Origin: Chitinophaga jiangningensis | Lineage (GTDB): Bacteria > Bacteroidota > Bacteroidia > Chitinophagales > Chitinophagaceae | Length of the DNA stretch: 64,000 bases | Direction of reading: 5' to 3' | Assembly: GCF_900142605.1 (NCBI RefSeq) | Contig: NZ_FRBL01000001.1 | Location: 434,001 to 498,000, forward strand | In this document: one piece after another, positions 44,924 through 54,027 of the stretch | Numbering within the stretch: the stretch's first letter is position 1 | Layout of the letters: every line of letters starts with the position of its first letter | Made by a program: the position numbers and the translations under genes | The notes under the pieces: generated by a model | What the model saw: only the letters and a program-made list of their open reading frames with translations | Databases searched by the model: none | What the model was told of the DNA's origin: nothing

Positions 44924-45397
44924 TTGGAAACAACACAACTGGTATTGGATGAAAAGGACATGAACATCCTGCGCCTCTTGCAACAAGATGCCAAGATGAC
45001 CATGCGCGATATAGCTGCCCAGCTTAACATGAGCACCACGCCCGTATATGAGCGCATCCGCAAGATGGAACAGGCAGGTATCATTAAGCAATATGCCGCC
45101 ATCGTGGACCCCGGTAAAATTGGTAAAGGATTAACAGTACTGGTTTACATTACCTTAAAAGAACACAACAAAAAGTACGGAAAAAAATTCATCCAGGAAA
45201 TTCTGAACTTCCATGAAATTACCGAGTGCCTTAACATCTCCGGTGAATTTGATTTCATGATCAAAGTACAGGTACGCGATATGGATGAATACCGCGAATT
45301 TTATGTGAATAAACTGGGTGAACTCGATAACCTCAGTCACACCCAAAGCATTTTTGTAATTTCAGTGATTAAAGCTACCCATCAGGTAGTGTATTGA
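44924..45397 (+). CDS. Lrp/AsnC-family transcriptional regulator
   Basis: The 157-aa protein starts at a TTG. It has the AsnC winged-HTH (DEKDMNILRLLQQDAKMTMR, TTPVYERIRKMEQAGIIKQY) and the RAM ligand-binding domain (ISGEFDFMIKVQVRDMDEYR, SHTQSIFVISVIK). Its ligand is probably an amino acid or related metabolite. It is divergent from the MFS gene and directly followed (1 base) by the AraC gene. The inverted repeats upstream are its likely binding site. Confidence 0.94.
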   Translation: METTQLVLDEKDMNILRLLQQDAKMTMRDIAAQLNMSTTPVYERIRKMEQAGIIKQYAAIVDPGKIGKGLTVLVYITLKEHNKKYGKKFIQEILNFHEITECLNISGEFDFMIKVQVRDMDEYREFYVNKLGELDNLSHTQSIFVISVIKATHQVVY

Positions 45398-45398
45398 T

Positions 45399-46256
45399 AT
45401 GCTGCTTAAATTTCCACAGGACTTTCCCGGTCAGCAACTGCTGAAATTGGGCAACACGCATTACGCCATGCTCAAACAACGCCGCATGGCCGAAAAACGA
45501 CGTGTATTCCTGAAAGAAAACACGCTCATCTTCGTACTCAACGGCTATAAAATCCTGCATACCAACGATACCTCCATCGAGGTAGCCGCAGGCTCCGTAT
45601 TCATCCTCCGCAAGGGTTTTCACATCCTGTCCGACATCGTGGAAGACGGCACCGATTTTAAGAGTCTGCTGATCTATTTTACGGACGAACAGGTAAGCCG
45701 ATTTATTCACAAATATGGCGCACACTTCCCAGCTACCGGCTCACCTGTGGCTAACCTGGTGATTCCCATCACAACGGCACTAAACAGCTTTCAGGAACAA
45801 TACCTGCAGTACTTTACCGCACCACCCGCTACAATAGGAGAACTGCTGCCCTTGAAAGTATTTGAATTACTCCTGCTCCTGCTGGCCACACCGCAAAAAA
45901 CTCAGGTAGCAGCCATGCTGCATGATATCGCCAATGGCAGTGCGCCAAATATAGACTGGGTAGTAAAACACCACCTCTTTGAACCACTTACCCTGCCGGA
46001 ACTGGCCCGGCTCTCCAACCGAAGCCTCGCTGCATTTAAGCGGGATTTCCAGCAGCATTTCCAGAGCAGCCCGCGGCAATGGATCACTGCGGAGCGACTC
46101 AAATACGCCCATACCCTCCTGCTTAATTCACAACTACAGATCACCGAAATAAGCCTCGAATGCGGCTTTGAACATACCCCACATTTTATATCCCTGTTCC
46201 GCAAACAATATGGTACCACCCCGCAGGCCATGCGCACCAAAAATGTTATGATCTGA
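45399..46256 (+). CDS. AraC-family transcriptional regulator
   Basis: The 285-aa protein has an N-terminal cupin-like sensing part (NTLIFVLNGYKILHTNDTSI, VAAGSVFILRKGFHILSDIV). The C-terminal double HTH is LPELARLSNRSLAAFKRDFQ followed by SPRQWITAERLKYAHTLLLN and LECGFEHTPHFISLFRKQYG. It begins one base after the Lrp stop and may be co-transcribed. Its target could be the NTF2-like gene or the MFS pump, but no binding site can be read. Confidence 0.93.
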   Translation: MLLKFPQDFPGQQLLKLGNTHYAMLKQRRMAEKRRVFLKENTLIFVLNGYKILHTNDTSIEVAAGSVFILRKGFHILSDIVEDGTDFKSLLIYFTDEQVSRFIHKYGAHFPATGSPVANLVIPITTALNSFQEQYLQYFTAPPATIGELLPLKVFELLLLLLATPQKTQVAAMLHDIANGSAPNIDWVVKHHLFEPLTLPELARLSNRSLAAFKRDFQQHFQSSPRQWITAERLKYAHTLLLNSQLQITEISLECGFEHTPHFISLFRKQYGTTPQAMRTKNVMI

Positions 46257-46290
46257 GCCGATCGCGTTACCCGGACCTTCCCCACCAATT

Positions 46291-46298
46291 TACCTTTG
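46291..46298 (+). promoter_or_regulatory. -7 element of the NTF2-like gene
   Basis: TACCTTTG matches TAnnTTTG, 18 bases before the ATG. No clear TTG is found at the -33 distance, only TTA near 46267. Confidence 0.45.
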
Positions 46299-46316
46299 CA
46301 GTAAATAAAAATTACT

Positions 46317-46712
46317 ATGCAACACACTGCTGAACAAAACATGGCTACCGTAAGACTTTTCAATGAAGCCTGCCTCCTCCACAAAGACATGGAAACTCTT
46401 GACGCCATCGTACATCCTGATTTCATCAATCATACCGCTGCTCCGGGGTTTTCCAAAGATATTAACTCTCTCAAAACCTTTATCCTCACAGGGCTCAGCA
46501 ATATCGGTGATCTTAAACTCGACATCCATGCCATGTATGCCGATGGAGATACCGTAATCACCCATAAAACGTTTACGGGCATACTGAATGCACCTTTCCT
46601 GGGACTGACAGCCATCGGCAAGCCATTAACCATGCGGATCATTGATATCGTGGAATTGAAAAACGGACAGTACGTCGCGCATTGGTCCGTACGGGAATTG
46701 AGGCAGGCATAA
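46317..46712 (+). CDS. SnoaL/NTF2-like ester-cyclase-type protein
   Basis: The 131-aa protein shows the SnoaL pattern (MATVRLFNEACLLHKDMETL, IVHPDFINHTAAPGF, GDLKLDIHAMYADGDTVITH, VELKNGQYVAHWSV). The family uses one domain for small-molecule cyclase or isomerase chemistry or simply binding; here the reaction is unknown. It has its own promoter-like word and sits between the AraC gene and the LD-carboxypeptidase (27 bases). Confidence 0.88.
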   Translation: MQHTAEQNMATVRLFNEACLLHKDMETLDAIVHPDFINHTAAPGFSKDINSLKTFILTGLSNIGDLKLDIHAMYADGDTVITHKTFTGILNAPFLGLTAIGKPLTMRIIDIVELKNGQYVAHWSVRELRQA

Positions 46713-46739
46713 TCCATAAAATATGCTTACTTTAATCCA

Positions 46740-47777
46740 ATGAATCGTAAGCATTTTTTATCCGCCTTAATATCCACCGGTGCCGCCTTTCCGGGCGTCA
46801 GAGCAGCAGCTGCCATACTGCCTTTTGACGACATGCCTGCTCATCCCATTATCCCGCCGTATCTCAAGGAAGGTGATGAGATAGGTATTACCTGCCCGGC
46901 AGGGTTTATTAACAGGGATGAAATTGATGCAGCAGTACGCATTATGGAAAGCTGGGGGTTTGTGATTCGTATAGGCAGCACCGTAGGACTGAAAGATGGT
47001 TCGTTCGGCGGCACGGATGCGCAACGTGCCGCCGACTTCCAGGATATGCTTAACAACCGGGACATCAAAGCCATTATGTGCGCCCGCGGCGGATACGGTA
47101 GCGCCAGGATGATCGACCGGCTCAATTTCGACGCGTTCACCAAACATCCCAAATGGATCATTGGATTTAGCGACATTACGGCGTTACACAGCCATATCAA
47201 CAGCAGGTTTAACATCTCCAGTATACACAGTAAAATGTGTAACAGCTTCCCTGATGATTTTCGTACATCCGACGCCGTGATGCAGGATACCATCTCCTCC
47301 ATTTATAAATCACTCACCGGAACCGCCATGCAATATACTGCCGTAGCTGATCCCAACAACCGGCAAGGCAGCGCCACTGCACCACTAGTTGGGGGTAATC
47401 TCAGTGTGCTGCAAAGCATGTCGGGCACTCCGTCAGAAATCAACACCAAAGGGAAAATACTTTTCCTGGAGGAAGTTGGGGAATATTTATATAGCCTGGA
47501 CAGAATGCTGGGAACCCTGGAAAGATCCGGCAAACTTCGACACCTTAAAGGCCTGATCATTGGTGGTTTCAACCGCATTAAACCCGATGATCCGGGAGAA
47601 GAATTTGGCAGAACTTTGTACGATATGATATTCGAACGCGTGGGAAAATACAACTACCCGGTATGCTTTAACTTCCCGGTAGGCCACCAACGTAATAACT
47701 ATGCCCTGAAATGCAATGCGATACATACCTTACAAGTCAGCAACACGGGTACTACGCTGGTAGAAAAAACTATTTAA
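46740..47777 (+). CDS. LD-carboxypeptidase (S66 family), exported
   Basis: The 345-aa protein begins with what may be a Tat- or Sec-type signal (MNRKHFLSALISTGAAF). The S66 fold is clear: EGDEIGITCPAGFINRDEID, CARGGYGSARMIDRLNF, and IIGFSDITALHSH with the likely nucleophile Ser. The later LFLEEVGEYLYSLDRMLGTL has the Glu, and FNFPVGHQRNNYAL has the catalytic His. It removes the terminal D-Ala from peptidoglycan tetrapeptides. Most relatives are cytoplasmic, so the leader sequence is a point of note. It overlaps the convergent permease gene by 8 bases. Confidence 0.93.
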   Translation: MNRKHFLSALISTGAAFPGVRAAAAILPFDDMPAHPIIPPYLKEGDEIGITCPAGFINRDEIDAAVRIMESWGFVIRIGSTVGLKDGSFGGTDAQRAADFQDMLNNRDIKAIMCARGGYGSARMIDRLNFDAFTKHPKWIIGFSDITALHSHINSRFNISSIHSKMCNSFPDDFRTSDAVMQDTISSIYKSLTGTAMQYTAVADPNNRQGSATAPLVGGNLSVLQSMSGTPSEINTKGKILFLEEVGEYLYSLDRMLGTLERSGKLRHLKGLIIGGFNRIKPDDPGEEFGRTLYDMIFERVGKYNYPVCFNFPVGHQRNNYALKCNAIHTLQVSNTGTTLVEKTI

Positions 47778-49095
47778 CAAAGAAGGTTACGATAAACAGG
47801 ATGGCCAGCACATACATGACAGGGCTGATTTGCTTATGCTGCCCTGTACATACTTTCAGCAACACATAGGATAACATTCCGAATACGATGCCTTCTGCAA
47901 TGCTGTAAGAGTAAGGCATCATAGCGATGGCTAAGAATGCCGGCAGCGCTTCCGTTACATCATTGAAATCTATTTTTGTAACGGCGCCCATCATCAGCAT
48001 GCCCACAATTATCAAGGCAGGTGCAGTAGCTGCGGTAGGAATCATGGCAAACACCGGCGCAAAAAACAAGGCCAGCAAAAACATGATGGCTACCGTAAAA
48101 GCCGTAAGCCCTGTTTTGCCACCAGCCGCAATACCACTCGCACTTTCCACATAGGCTGTTACCACACTGGTACCCAGTAAGCCGGCAGCCGTAGTACCCA
48201 CCGCATCCGCCATCAGGGCCTGTTTGGCGCGTGGCATGCGACCATCCTTGTCCAGCAATCCTGCTTTGTTACAAAGGCCGATCAGCGTACCCACCGTATC
48301 AAACAGGTTCACCATCAGCAGTGTAAACAGGATCTTGACCATGTCCATTGAAAATATTTTATCGAATTGCAGCTTAAACGCTACGGGTGCTACCGACGGT
48401 GGCCATCCAATCAGGTGGCCGTTTTCAGGCATATGGGTTATACCCAGCGGAATGCCCACCAGCGTTGCAGCCAGGATACCGATCAGCAACGCCGCATTGA
48501 TGCCCTTGTACATGAGCACAGCGCTTACAATCACGCCAATCAATGCCAGCAGCGGACCTGCAGAGGTAAGATCACCCATTTTAAGGATCACCCCTTCCAG
48601 CCGGCCATCACCCACATGATGCATGCCTGTTTGGATGATGCCCGCATTGGCCATGCCTATCAGCGCAATCAGCAAACCTATGCCTACCGATATGGCATGC
48701 TTGAGATTGGACGGGATACTGTTGATGATCGCCTCCCGTATCTTAAAAAGAGAAAGAAAAATGAAAATAACCCCTTCCAGGAATACCGCTGTAAGCGCAA
48801 ACTGCCAGCTATAGCCCATGGCCGACACAATCGTATACGCGAAAAAAGCATTCAGCCCCATACCCGGCGCCACCCCCACCGGCAGATTAGCGTAAAACGC
48901 CATCACCAGCGTACCTATGGCCGCCGCCAGGGCAGTAGCCGTGATCAGGGCATTGAAATCCATGCCCGTTTGGGACAAGATACTGGGATTTACCGCCAGT
49001 ATATAAGCCATGGTGGAGAAAGTAGTGAGGCCTGCCAGGACCTCCTTTTTGAAAGTGGTCTGGTTTTCTTCCAGCCTGAAAAATTTAGAGAGCAT
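47770..49095 (-). CDS. NCS2-family purine permease (AzgA-like)
   Basis: The 441-aa membrane protein begins MLSKFFRLEENQTTFKKEV and has the NCS2 signatures TFSTMAYILAVNPSILSQTG, GVAPGMGLNAFFAYTIV, LFDTVGTLIGLCNKAGLLD and GTSVVTAYVESASGIAAGGK. These match the guanine/hypoxanthine/adenine proton symporters of the AzgA branch. It is divergent from the helicase gene (53 bases) and convergent with the LD-carboxypeptidase. The exact purine is not readable. Confidence 0.94.
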   Translation of the reverse strand: MLSKFFRLEENQTTFKKEVLAGLTTFSTMAYILAVNPSILSQTGMDFNALITATALAAAIGTLVMAFYANLPVGVAPGMGLNAFFAYTIVSAMGYSWQFALTAVFLEGVIFIFLSLFKIREAIINSIPSNLKHAISVGIGLLIALIGMANAGIIQTGMHHVGDGRLEGVILKMGDLTSAGPLLALIGVIVSAVLMYKGINAALLIGILAATLVGIPLGITHMPENGHLIGWPPSVAPVAFKLQFDKIFSMDMVKILFTLLMVNLFDTVGTLIGLCNKAGLLDKDGRMPRAKQALMADAVGTTAAGLLGTSVVTAYVESASGIAAGGKTGLTAFTVAIMFLLALFFAPVFAMIPTAATAPALIIVGMLMMGAVTKIDFNDVTEALPAFLAIAMMPYSYSIAEGIVFGMLSYVLLKVCTGQHKQISPVMYVLAILFIVTFFVK

Positions 49096-49148
49096 GTTGC
49101 AAAAATAGTGTCTTAATTTTATCCAATAACCCGGTAAGGAAATTGTGC

Positions 49149-51602
49149 ATGAAAGGACATCAGGTAATCACGGAATGGCTCGCCGCTAAAGAGCTGCAAC
49201 CTTTTCAATTCCAGCAAGAAGCCTGGGAAGCGTACCTGCAAGGCAAATCAGGACTTGTAAACGCGCCCACCGGCTTCGGTAAAACGTTCTCCCTGTTTCT
49301 GGGAGTCGTGATCGCATGGATTGATGCGCACCCCAAAGACTATCAGAAAAAAAAGAAAAACGGCCTGCAACTCATCTGGATCACACCGCTGCGCGCACTG
49401 GCCAAAGATATTGCCCGTGCCATGTCCGAAGTACTGGACGAACTCGGCATCCCCTGGCAGGTAGGCATTCGCAGCGGCGATACCTCCACTGCTACCCGCG
49501 CTGCACAAAAAAAGCAAATGCCGGAAGTACTGCTCATTACCCCTGAAAGCATGCATATCCTGCTTGCCCAAAGGGACTATCCCGCACACTTCCAGCACCT
49601 GCACACCATTGTGGCAGACGAATGGCATGAACTCATCGGCACCAAAAGAGGCGTGCTGGTGGAACTGGCGCTAAGCCGCCTCCGCGGGCTGGCCATCGAA
49701 GAAAATCGCCCTCCCCTTAAAGTCTGGGGCATATCTGCTACCATCGGCAACCTCGACGAGGCCATGCAGGTACTCCTGGGTCCTTACCATAACGATGGCA
49801 TCATCATAAGGGCACTTTTAAGGAAGAAAATAGCCCTTACCAGTGTAATCCCTACTGAGATAGAGAATTACCCCTGGGCCGGCCATTTGGGCCTTAAAAT
49901 GCTCCCACAGGCTATTCCGATAATCAAGGAGAGTCAAACCACTCTCCTGTTTACCAATACCCGTTCCCAAAGTGAAATCTGGTACCAGTCGCTCCTCACC
50001 CACTGCCCGGAGCTGGCGGGAGCCATAGCCTTACATCACGGCTCAATGGACATGGAACTGCGTGTATGGGTGGAGGAAGCCCTGCATAATGGCATCCTGA
50101 AAGTGGTGGTATGTACCGCCAGTCTGGACCTTGGCGTGGACTTCCGCCCGGTGGACACCGTTATACAGGTAGGAAGTCCGAAGGGCGTTGCCCGGTTTCT
50201 GCAAAGGGCCGGCCGTAGCGGCCACCAGCCAGACGCTGTCAGCAAAATATATTTCCTCCCTACCCATGCGCTCGAGCTCGTGGAAGCCGCGGCGCTAAAG
50301 GCAGCCATGGGACAGGAACTGATTGAAAGCCGCATGCCCGTACTCCTTGCCTGGGACGTGCTGCTGCAATACCTGATGACGCTGGCCGTATCCGATGGCT
50401 TTCATGCAAACGACATCTGGGAAGAAGTACGTAAAACCTACTGTTTTCAACATATTACCCCGGAGGACTGGCAATGGCTGCTGGCCTTCCTCACCACTGG
50501 CGGCGAAGCTCTCTCAGGGTATGATGAGTTTAAGAAAGTAGAGAGAAGCGGGAACTACTACCGCTGTACCAGCCGCGTACTGGCCATGCGCCATCGTTTG
50601 CATATAGGCACCATCGTCAGTGACGTGATGATGAAAGTGAAATTCCTTTCCGGTGGCTATGTGGGTGTGATAGAAGAAGGCTTCATTTCCCGGCTGCAAC
50701 CCGGCGAATCCTTTACACTGGCCGGCCGTAACCTGGAATTTGTGATGACGAAAGATATGACGGCCCTCGTGCGCAAATCCACTTCCAAAAAAACGATTGT
50801 ACCCTCCTGGCAGGGCGGCCGTATTCCACTGTCGTCCAACCTGGGAAAAATGCTCCGCCAGAAGTTTAACGAAGCGCTTAGCCGCCGAACCAAAGACCCG
50901 GAGCTGATTGCCCTGCAGCCGCTGTTTCAGCTGCAGGAGCACTTATCCCACGTTCCTAAAGATGATGAGCTGCTGATAGAGCATATAGCTACCAAAGACG
51001 GCTACCATCTCTTCTGCTTTCCATTCGAAGGGCGGCTGGTGCATGAGGTAATGGCCGCACTGCTGGCATACCGTATCAGCAGAATTCAGCCCATTACTTT
51101 CTCGATAGCGATGAATGATTATGGGTTTGAGCTCCTGTCCGACCAGCCCATTCCCGTGACGGCGGAGAATGCGAAGGCGCTGCTATCTCTCGAAAACCTG
51201 AATACAGAACTACAAGCCAGCGTGAACTCCACGGAAATGGCGAGGCGTAAATTCAGGGATATAGCGGTGATTGCCGGTCTCATTTTCCAGGGCTATCCCG
51301 GTAAAAGCAAAGCCAACAGGCATTTACAGGCGTCTTCCTCCCTTATATTCAACGTGTTCCGGGATTATGATCCGCATAACCTGCTGCTGCAACAGGCGTT
51401 TAATGAGGCCTTCTTTTACCAGATGGAAGAAGCCAGGCTCCGTGAAACGCTGGAACGCATAGCGGTTAGCAAGATTGTAATCACCCGCCCGGAGCGGCTC
51501 ACACCCTTCTGCTTCCCGATTAAAGTGGATAGTTTGCGCGATACCATGACCAGCGAAAAACTGGAAGACCGCATCAAAAAATTGATCGCCGCAAACGGGT
51601 AA
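49149..51602 (+). CDS. ligase-associated Lhr-like DEAD/DEAH-type helicase
   Basis: From the ATG at 49149 the protein has about 817 aa. It shows Walker A VNAPTGFGKTFSLF, the Walker B box VADEWHELIGTKRG, motif III WGISATIGNLDE, and the C-terminal helicase motifs CTASLDLGVDFRPVD and FLQRAGRSGHQPD. The Lhr-specific C-terminal region follows (QGYPGKSKANRHLQASSSLI). It belongs to the ligase-associated damage-response group. PdeM follows within 4-40 bases, and the ligase/exonuclease half of the set is 5.7 kb upstream on the same strand. Confidence 0.95.
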   Translation: MKGHQVITEWLAAKELQPFQFQQEAWEAYLQGKSGLVNAPTGFGKTFSLFLGVVIAWIDAHPKDYQKKKKNGLQLIWITPLRALAKDIARAMSEVLDELGIPWQVGIRSGDTSTATRAAQKKQMPEVLLITPESMHILLAQRDYPAHFQHLHTIVADEWHELIGTKRGVLVELALSRLRGLAIEENRPPLKVWGISATIGNLDEAMQVLLGPYHNDGIIIRALLRKKIALTSVIPTEIENYPWAGHLGLKMLPQAIPIIKESQTTLLFTNTRSQSEIWYQSLLTHCPELAGAIALHHGSMDMELRVWVEEALHNGILKVVVCTASLDLGVDFRPVDTVIQVGSPKGVARFLQRAGRSGHQPDAVSKIYFLPTHALELVEAAALKAAMGQELIESRMPVLLAWDVLLQYLMTLAVSDGFHANDIWEEVRKTYCFQHITPEDWQWLLAFLTTGGEALSGYDEFKKVERSGNYYRCTSRVLAMRHRLHIGTIVSDVMMKVKFLSGGYVGVIEEGFISRLQPGESFTLAGRNLEFVMTKDMTALVRKSTSKKTIVPSWQGGRIPLSSNLGKMLRQKFNEALSRRTKDPELIALQPLFQLQEHLSHVPKDDELLIEHIATKDGYHLFCFPFEGRLVHEVMAALLAYRISRIQPITFSIAMNDYGFELLSDQPIPVTAENAKALLSLENLNTELQASVNSTEMARRKFRDIAVIAGLIFQGYPGKSKANRHLQASSSLIFNVFRDYDPHNLLLQQAFNEAFFYQMEEARLRETLERIAVSKIVITRPERLTPFCFPIKVDSLRDTMTSEKLEDRIKKLIAANG

Positions 51603-51641
51603 TAATTGATAATTTGCAGCCTGATTAAAAAAGAGGAAAGC

Positions 51642-52289
51642 GTGACAGGGGAAATATTCGTATACCAATCGCAGCACTGGCACCTGTTGCCGGAACGCGC
51701 GATATACTGGCAGGAAGAACAGGCACTTATTATTTCAGATCTGCATCTGGGCAAGGCTACACATTTCAGGAAGGCCGGCATTGCTGTACCTACCGGCATT
51801 GTGGAGGAAGACCTGCTGCGATTACAGCGGCTGATCACCCGCCTGCAGCCTACGCAGATCATTATTGTAGGCGATATGTTTCACAGCCGGGAAAACAGCG
51901 AGGTGCAGTATTTTAAGATCTGGCGCCAGCAGTTCCCGCACATCATTTTCCACCTGGTAGTTGGCAATCATGACATTATGCCGGAGGAGATATATGTCAA
52001 CCTGCAGGTCACTACTTCTCCCCACCTTACCATTCGCGATATTCACTTTATTCATGAGCCCTGCGAGGGCGCTAACGGTTATACATACACGTTTTCCGGG
52101 CATCTGCATCCGGGATATGTGATGGCAGGTTTGGCCAAACAGCGTTTGCGATTGCCCTGCTTTTATTTTGGCCGCCATTGCGGGATTTTACCCGCCTTCG
52201 GTGATTTTACCGGCATGGCCAGCGTAGATGCCGAGCCGGGAGAGGCAGTTTTTGTAATTGCCGGTCAGTCGGTAGTAAGGGCCCAATAA
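51642..52289 (+). CDS. pdeM: PdeM-type ligase-associated endonuclease
   Basis: I start at the GTG at 51642 (MTGEIFVYQSQHWHLLPERA), because the region between it and the TTG at 51606 does not look like the family. All metallophosphoesterase motifs are present: ISDLHLGKATHFRKAG, VGDMFHS, VGNHDIM and FSGHLHPGY. PdeM is a manganese-dependent nuclease/phosphodiesterase coupled to the Lhr helicase. It ends 6 bases before the histone-deacetylase-like gene. Confidence 0.93.
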   Translation: MTGEIFVYQSQHWHLLPERAIYWQEEQALIISDLHLGKATHFRKAGIAVPTGIVEEDLLRLQRLITRLQPTQIIIVGDMFHSRENSEVQYFKIWRQQFPHIIFHLVVGNHDIMPEEIYVNLQVTTSPHLTIRDIHFIHEPCEGANGYTYTFSGHLHPGYVMAGLAKQRLRLPCFYFGRHCGILPAFGDFTGMASVDAEPGEAVFVIAGQSVVRAQ

Positions 52290-52295
52290 GGTTTT

Positions 52296-53198
52296 ATGAA
52301 GATAGCATTCCATGACGTTTACGTACATCCGTTGCCGCCGGAGCATCGCTTTCCGATGGTGAAGTATGAACTGATCCCCCAGCAACTGCTGCGGGAAGGG
52401 ATCATTCAGCCGATGCACCTGTTTGAACCTTCGCCACTGGATGAAGATATTATCCTGCTCACCCACGAAAAGGAATACTGGCATAAACTGCGCGATCAGC
52501 AGCTCACCTACCGCGAGCAGCGGGTGATTGGCTTTGAGCAAAGCGAACGCCTGACCCTGCGCGAAATCACGATCGGCCAGGGAACGATCGACATCTCCCT
52601 GCATGCACTGGATCACGGCATCGGCTTTAATGTGGCCGGTGGCACCCACCACGCATTTGCCGCCAGGGGCGAAGGCTTCTGCTTACTCAACGATATTGGT
52701 TTGGCGGCTAACTACCTGCTGGATCGGCGTAAAGTGAAGCAGGTACTGGTGGTGGACCTGGATGTGCACCAGGGCAACGGAACGGCTTCCCTCTTTGAAA
52801 ATAACGGCAGTGTATACACGTTCAGCATGCACGGGGCACATAATTATCCATTCCATAAGGAGCGCTCCGACTGGGATATTCCCCTGCCGGATGGCATCAC
52901 TGACGGGCCATACCTTCAGGCACTGAAAGATGCTTTACAGATTTTGATAAACAAGGTGCGGCCTGATATTGTATATTATTTATCCGGGGTCGATATTCTG
53001 GAAACAGATAAGCTGGGAAAGCTCAAAATCACCGCGGCGGGATGTCTGGAAAGGGACATACTGGTATTTGACATATTGAAAAAACATGATATACCCGTGG
53101 CCGTAGTCATGGGTGGTGGGTATTCGCCGAAGGTGAAAGACGTGGTGGATGCGCACTGCCGTACTTTTAGTGCGGGTATGGATATATACGGCTATTAA
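52296..53198 (+). CDS. histone-deacetylase-family enzyme
   Basis: The 300-aa protein has the deacetylase core. The signs are the His pair in NVAGGTHHAFAARGEGF, the zinc ligands in VVDLDVHQGNGTASLF and YYLSGVDILETDKLG, and the Gly-Tyr in VVMGGGYSPK. All catalytic residues look intact. Bacterial members act on acetylated small amines or proteins. It is the third gene of the helicase-PdeM operon (6 bases gap). Its 3' end runs straight into a double hairpin (53201-53276). Confidence 0.94.
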   Translation: MKIAFHDVYVHPLPPEHRFPMVKYELIPQQLLREGIIQPMHLFEPSPLDEDIILLTHEKEYWHKLRDQQLTYREQRVIGFEQSERLTLREITIGQGTIDISLHALDHGIGFNVAGGTHHAFAARGEGFCLLNDIGLAANYLLDRRKVKQVLVVDLDVHQGNGTASLFENNGSVYTFSMHGAHNYPFHKERSDWDIPLPDGITDGPYLQALKDALQILINKVRPDIVYYLSGVDILETDKLGKLKITAAGCLERDILVFDILKKHDIPVAVVMGGGYSPKVKDVVDAHCRTFSAGMDIYGY

Positions 53199-53200
53199 CC

Positions 53201-53276
53201 GGGAGCCGGGTCAGGGCCTGCGGCCCTGACCCGGCTCCCGAAAAGCGTCCGGCAAAGCCGGGCGCTTTTCGGGAGC
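53201..53276. repeat. overlapping double hairpin (copy 3 of 6)
   Basis: Hairpin A pairs 53201-53218 with 53222-53239 (18 perfect pairs, loop TGC, tip GGCC-TGC-GGCC). Hairpin B pairs 53234-53253 with 53257-53276 (20 pairs with one T-G, loop AAA). The six bases GCTCCC at 53234-53239 are in both. The element begins GGGAG and ends GGGAGC and exactly fills the gap between two convergent genes, touching the lolD stop codon. Confidence 0.93.
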
Positions 53277-53926
53277 TAAATGATTTTACCATCCTTCATC
53301 ACAAGCTGGCGGTCGCTAAGCGGCGCCAACTCTTCGTTATGCGTAACGATAATGAATGTCTGGTTCAGTTTTTCCCGGAGTTCGAAGAACAGGTTATGCA
53401 GTTCTCTGGCATTGCGGGAGTCCAGGTTACCGGTAGGCTCATCGGCCATTACCACATCTGGGGAGTTGATGAGCGCGCGGGCTACGGCCACACGCTGCTG
53501 TTCACCACCGGATAGGGCGCCGGGTTTATGATCCAGCCGGTCCTTCAAACCGAGGGTTTCGAGGAGGAAAACAGCTTTCTCTCTGACAGTATTTTTGTTG
53601 ACACCGGCGATATAGCCGGGAATACAAACGTTTTCAATGGCAGTAAACTCCGGCAGCAGGTGGTGAAACTGAAAAATAAAGCCAATATGGCGGTTCCGGA
53701 AGTCGGCCAGGCGGTTGCCTTTCAGTTCAGTCAGGTTTACATCATTGAGCAGTATTTCGCCGGAGCTGGGCTGGTCAAGTGTTCCAAGGATATGCAACAG
53801 CGTACTCTTGCCGGCTCCTGAGGAACCAACGATAGTCACTATTTCTCCTTTACTGACAGTTATATCCACTCCCTTTAAAATCGGTAAGTTGGAATAATTT
53901 TTGGTGACATTGCGAGCGGTTAGCAT
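53276..53926 (-). CDS. lolD: LolD-type lipoprotein-releasing ABC ATPase
   Basis: The 216-aa protein has Walker A VGSSGAGKSTLLHI, signature LSGGEQQRVAVARAL, Walker B VVMADEPTGNLDS and the H-loop IIVTHNEEL. The sequence and size match LolD/MacB-like ATPases; the opening MLTARNVTKNYSNLPILKGV favours LolD. It would power lipoprotein release from the inner membrane, but the membrane partner (LolC/E) is not adjacent, so another MacB-type partner is possible. Confidence 0.85.
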   Translation of the reverse strand: MLTARNVTKNYSNLPILKGVDITVSKGEIVTIVGSSGAGKSTLLHILGTLDQPSSGEILLNDVNLTELKGNRLADFRNRHIGFIFQFHHLLPEFTAIENVCIPGYIAGVNKNTVREKAVFLLETLGLKDRLDHKPGALSGGEQQRVAVARALINSPDVVMADEPTGNLDSRNARELHNLFFELREKLNQTFIIVTHNEELAPLSDRQLVMKDGKII

Positions 53927-53965
53927 AACCCAAAGAAAAGTAAATAACCAATAAAATAGTAAAAG

Positions 53966-53995
53966 TTGTTTATTTCAAATTAAATAATACTTTTG
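53966..53995 (+). promoter_or_regulatory. Bacteroidota-type promoter of the DUF2795 gene
   Basis: TTG at 53966-53968, exactly 19 bases, then TACTTTTG at 53988-53995: a full match to the -33/-7 consensus. The ATG is 33 bases further. Confidence 0.7.
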
Positions 53996-54027
53996 CGGAA
54001 AATTAAAAAAGTAAAAATTTTAATAAG

